Source: Candidatus Magnetocorallium paracelense (GTDB taxonomy: Bacteria > Nitrospirota > Thermodesulfovibrionia > Thermodesulfovibrionales > Magnetobacteriaceae). From it: 64,000 nt of DNA. The DNA is taken from positions 62,001 to 126,000 of the forward strand of contig JAREWP010000033.1 in assembly GCA_029001845.1 (NCBI GenBank). The letters are read 5' to 3'. Under the pieces are notes generated by a model. The model saw only the letters and a program-made list of their open reading frames with translations, did no database searches and had not been told where the DNA came from. Below, in pieces: positions 61,756 through 64,000 of the stretch (position 1 is the stretch's first letter; each line of letters opens with the position of its first letter). A program made the position numbers and the translations under genes.

Positions 61756-63411
61756 CTATTTTTCGATTTTGTGTCTGTGAAACTCCTTGGGAACATACCA
61801 TTGGTGCAGATTGTAGCTTATACCGATTGGGGACGGTTTTATCCCTTTAAATCTTTTATGGATAACAGGCAGAGCGTCGGGAACGTAGAGAAAAAGATAA
61901 GGTACATCTTCTGACAGAATTTCCTGAATCCTGAAATAGGCTCTCTTTCTCTCTTCCCTGTCAAACGTACTTCTTCCCTTTTCAAGGAGCCTGTCGATCA
62001 GGGGGTTTGCATAACTGATAAAATTAAACTCCTTTTCACCGGTTTTGGTCGAATGCCAAATGTCGTATTGATCGGGATCCAACCCGATGGACCATCCTAA
62101 AATGACTGCCTGGAATCTCTTTTTATCTATGAATTCGTTAATAAATGTGCTCCATTCCACTGCTCTTATATGCACCTTAATTCCGATTTTTTGGAGTCTC
62201 CACTGAATAATAGTCGCTGTTCTCATCCGGAGACTGTTTCCCATATTTGTAATAATCGTAAATTCAAAGGGAGTACCGTTTTTGTCTAGAACGCCATTTT
62301 TGTCACTGTCTTTCCAGCCTGCCTCTGAAAGAAGGCCCAGTGCTTTATCGGGATTGTAATTATATTTTTTAACATTGCCGTTATAGGGCCAGGTATCGGG
62401 TACAAAGGGGCCGGTGGCGGGAGAGCCGAGCCCGAAGAGTACAACATCTATGATTTCCTCCTTATCTACTGCATAGGCGATTGCCTGCCTTACCTTTTTA
62501 TCTTTAAAAAAGGGGTGGAGGAGATTGAATCCGAAATATGTGTACGAAAAAACAGGATAACGAAATTTTTGATAGTTTTCACTGAAATAGAGAGTGTCTG
62601 TCTGTTTAGTATACTGAATAGGCGTTAGCCCCATGTAGTCTACCCCCCCTGACTGGAGTTCGAGAAACATTGTGGCCTGATCAGGTATGATCCTGTATAT
62701 ATAGTTTTCAATAAAGGGTCTCCCCTCAAAATAATCGTGATTGGATACGAGCCTGAGTTGTTGCCCGGGCTCCCACTTATTGATTATATAAGGCCCCATC
62801 CCCACAGGCTCTCTCATAAGAGGCGTCTTTGTAATATCTTTACCTTCAAGAAGGTGTTTGGGGAGAATCGGGAGGTTTCCCCAGGAGCTCAAAGCAGGGG
62901 CAAAGGGTTTTTTATAGCTCACCCGGAATGTATACCTGTCAATGACAAGTGCACTGTCTACCTGTAAAAAATCCTCCTTATAGGGTGTCGGCGTTTTGTC
63001 GTCTATAATCGTTTTATAACCGAACATGATGTCTTCGGCAGTAAATTCTGTTTTATCGGTCCAGTAAACACCTCTTCTTAAATGGAATGTTATGGTAAGA
63101 CCGTCAGGGCTGATATCCCAGCTTTCAGCCAAATCTCCGATTATGCTCAGGTCCGTATCGTATTTTACCAATCCGTTAAATATAAGCCCGCCTACATCAT
63201 GAGATGCGCTGTCCCCTGCAAGCATTGGTATGAGTACGCTCGGTTCTCCTATTGTACCTACAATCAAAGCATCTCCATAAGAGGGAGTGCTGTTTTTGGA
63301 ATCGTATCCGGGGGATTCCGACTTTGTCAGTACCTCTGTACCGGAATCACATCCGAAACAAAAAAGCAATGAAAGCATCATTGTGCATATAAACAAACCT
63401 TTTATCATCAT
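61756..63411 (-). CDS. Oligopeptide/nickel-type ABC binding lipoprotein (SBP_bac_5)
   Basis: The 551-residue product starts with a lipoprotein signal, MLSLLFCFGC, with the lipid-anchored cysteine near residue 21. The mature protein follows family 5 binding proteins: IVGTIGEPSVLIPMLAGDSA, GLVKYDTDLSIIGDLAESWD, LTITFHLRRGVYWTDKTEFT, EDIMFGYKTIIDDKTPTPYK, RQAIAYAVDKEEIIDVVLFG, and the C-terminal ILSEDVPYLFLYVPDALPVI. These proteins hand peptides, nickel or similar ligands to DppBCDF/OppBCDF transporters. No permease or ATPase genes adjoin it in the window, so the transporter is elsewhere or the protein is a sensor subunit. The cytochrome gene follows after about 100 bases. Confidence 0.93.
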   Translation of the reverse strand: MMIKGLFICTMMLSLLFCFGCDSGTEVLTKSESPGYDSKNSTPSYGDALIVGTIGEPSVLIPMLAGDSASHDVGGLIFNGLVKYDTDLSIIGDLAESWDISPDGLTITFHLRRGVYWTDKTEFTAEDIMFGYKTIIDDKTPTPYKEDFLQVDSALVIDRYTFRVSYKKPFAPALSSWGNLPILPKHLLEGKDITKTPLMREPVGMGPYIINKWEPGQQLRLVSNHDYFEGRPFIENYIYRIIPDQATMFLELQSGGVDYMGLTPIQYTKQTDTLYFSENYQKFRYPVFSYTYFGFNLLHPFFKDKKVRQAIAYAVDKEEIIDVVLFGLGSPATGPFVPDTWPYNGNVKKYNYNPDKALGLLSEAGWKDSDKNGVLDKNGTPFEFTIITNMGNSLRMRTATIIQWRLQKIGIKVHIRAVEWSTFINEFIDKKRFQAVILGWSIGLDPDQYDIWHSTKTGEKEFNFISYANPLIDRLLEKGRSTFDREERKRAYFRIQEILSEDVPYLFLYVPDALPVIHKRFKGIKPSPIGISYNLHQWYVPKEFHRHKIEK

Positions 63412-63432
63412 TACGTTATTCCCTTCCTGCTT

Positions 63433-64000
63433 TCACTCCAGCCATCTCTCATCACCTGTATAAGCGATCCCCTTTTCATTGCAAAACTGCTCTGCTTCAT
63501 TTGTAAATCCCGATCTTGAAAAAACAAAACATATGTACTTCCCGATATTCTCCCTCTCCTTCAACTTCTCCGTTTTTTGTAATAACTCCTCCCCCTCTTC
63601 CCGGGAAAATTTCTTTGTGCTTCTGTTTTTTACCTCTCCGATTAGGGAATATCCCTCTCCCTTCGCCTTTGCGTATATGTCTATATTCAGATCCGTCGTT
63701 GCATCGGGCGTTGTCCTGTACTTCCATACCCTCTTATACTCGGTAAACTCGAAATCTTCGGGCAGATTCTCTGTCATTTTTCTAAAATACTCGTTCTCCC
63801 GAAAGGCCCTGAGCCTCAACTTGTCTATTATTAAATACTCCCCATACAAACCCTTGCGATAGTTATACTCTCCCAACAATCGATTATATCTCTCCTTCAT
63901 CTCCTCAAACATGGCCTTATACTCATTTGACAGCTCCCGAACGTCGAAAAGCTCGATCTCTTTTTGATATACTCCCCTGAATACTTTGTCGAATATATTA
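63433..64000 (-). CDS. PD-(D/E)XK nuclease-like protein (5' end beyond window)
   Basis: The frame is open from the window edge to the stop at 63433, about 189 residues, so the N-terminus is missing. The first part visible is a coiled coil rich in E, K, L and R (ELFDVRELSNEYKAMFEEMK). The last 110 residues look like a restriction-endonuclease-like fold, with TDLNIDIYAKAKGEGY, then SLIGEVKNR, the acidic residue and E-x-K typical of PD-(D/E)XK enzymes. The end (YICFVFSRSGFTNEAEQFCN) fits the last strands of the fold. Proteins of this plan are found in mobile or defence settings and as DUF3782-type domains, but the substrate is unknown. Confidence 0.7.
   Translation of the reverse strand, partial: NIFDKVFRGVYQKEIELFDVRELSNEYKAMFEEMKERYNRLLGEYNYRKGLYGEYLIIDKLRLRAFRENEYFRKMTENLPEDFEFTEYKRVWKYRTTPDATTDLNIDIYAKAKGEGYSLIGEVKNRSTKKFSREEGEELLQKTEKLKERENIGKYICFVFSRSGFTNEAEQFCNEKGIAYTGDERWLE

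Noticed and set aside
1-64000. tRNA, rRNA or known riboswitch genes
   Set aside because: No T-arm or anticodon-arm patterns, rRNA signatures or recognised riboswitch cores were found on either strand by eye; a covariance scan would be decisive.

Overview
The window is AT-leaning, Gram-negative-type bacterial DNA. It encodes Sec signal peptides, a lipoprotein, a periplasmic c-type cytochrome, an efflux membrane-fusion protein, many multi-PAS sensor kinases, a sigma-54 activator, and HD-GYP and GGDEF proteins. This looks like a metabolically versatile, probably anaerobic environmental bacterium of the Desulfobacterota/Nitrospirota kind. That placement is inference, because no ribosomal or tRNA gene is present to anchor it.

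Layout. From 1 to 13.6 kb there is a mixed housekeeping region: the 5' part of an HlyD-like adaptor gene, a ParA-like operon, a PilZ-like protein, ogt with a DUF3553 protein, a C-type lectin operon, a diadenylate cyclase fused to YbbR domains, and a DUF2254 membrane protein. From 14.3 to 60.1 kb there is an almost unbroken island of signal-transduction genes. The plus-strand part (14.3-39.7 kb) holds a CHASE3 chemoreceptor, a 1544-residue PAS/GAF kinase, a dCACHE-PAS-GAF protein without an output domain, and a 1656-residue hybrid kinase. It continues with an HD-GYP regulator, a REC-kinase, a PleD-like REC-GGDEF protein, an ethylbenzene-dehydrogenase-like haem-binding protein, a PhnD-like binding protein and a second hybrid kinase. 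The minus-strand part (39.8-60.1 kb) holds four more PAS kinases, two of them in or beside a compact unit of CheY, four-helix-bundle protein, CheC, PAS-GGDEF, PAS-kinase and NtrC-type regulator. Two paralogous small helical proteins each lie upstream of a REC-kinase gene. From 60.4 to 64 kb there are a DUF429 protein, a cytochrome c, an oligopeptide-type binding lipoprotein and a partial PD-(D/E)XK-like protein.

The genes suggest a sensory region that feeds c-di-GMP turnover (two cyclases with I-sites and an HD-GYP phosphodiesterase), sigma-54 transcription and phosphorelays. Periplasmic binding modules, either fused to kinases or encoded next to them, probably supply ligand input. No CheA, CheW or transport permease is visible in the window.

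The second striking property is the intergenic DNA. Almost every gap in the island is filled by dispersed repeats: two MITE-like families with terminal inverted repeats, several REP-like hairpins, a 200-bp direct repeat, and inverted copies of a longer composite repeat. One MITE-like element encodes the C-terminus of a neighbouring gene. At least three kinase genes show scars of internal or terminal deletion, so the island looks like one shaped by duplication, recombination between repeats and domain loss. No CRISPR array, rRNA, tRNA or complete insertion sequence was seen.
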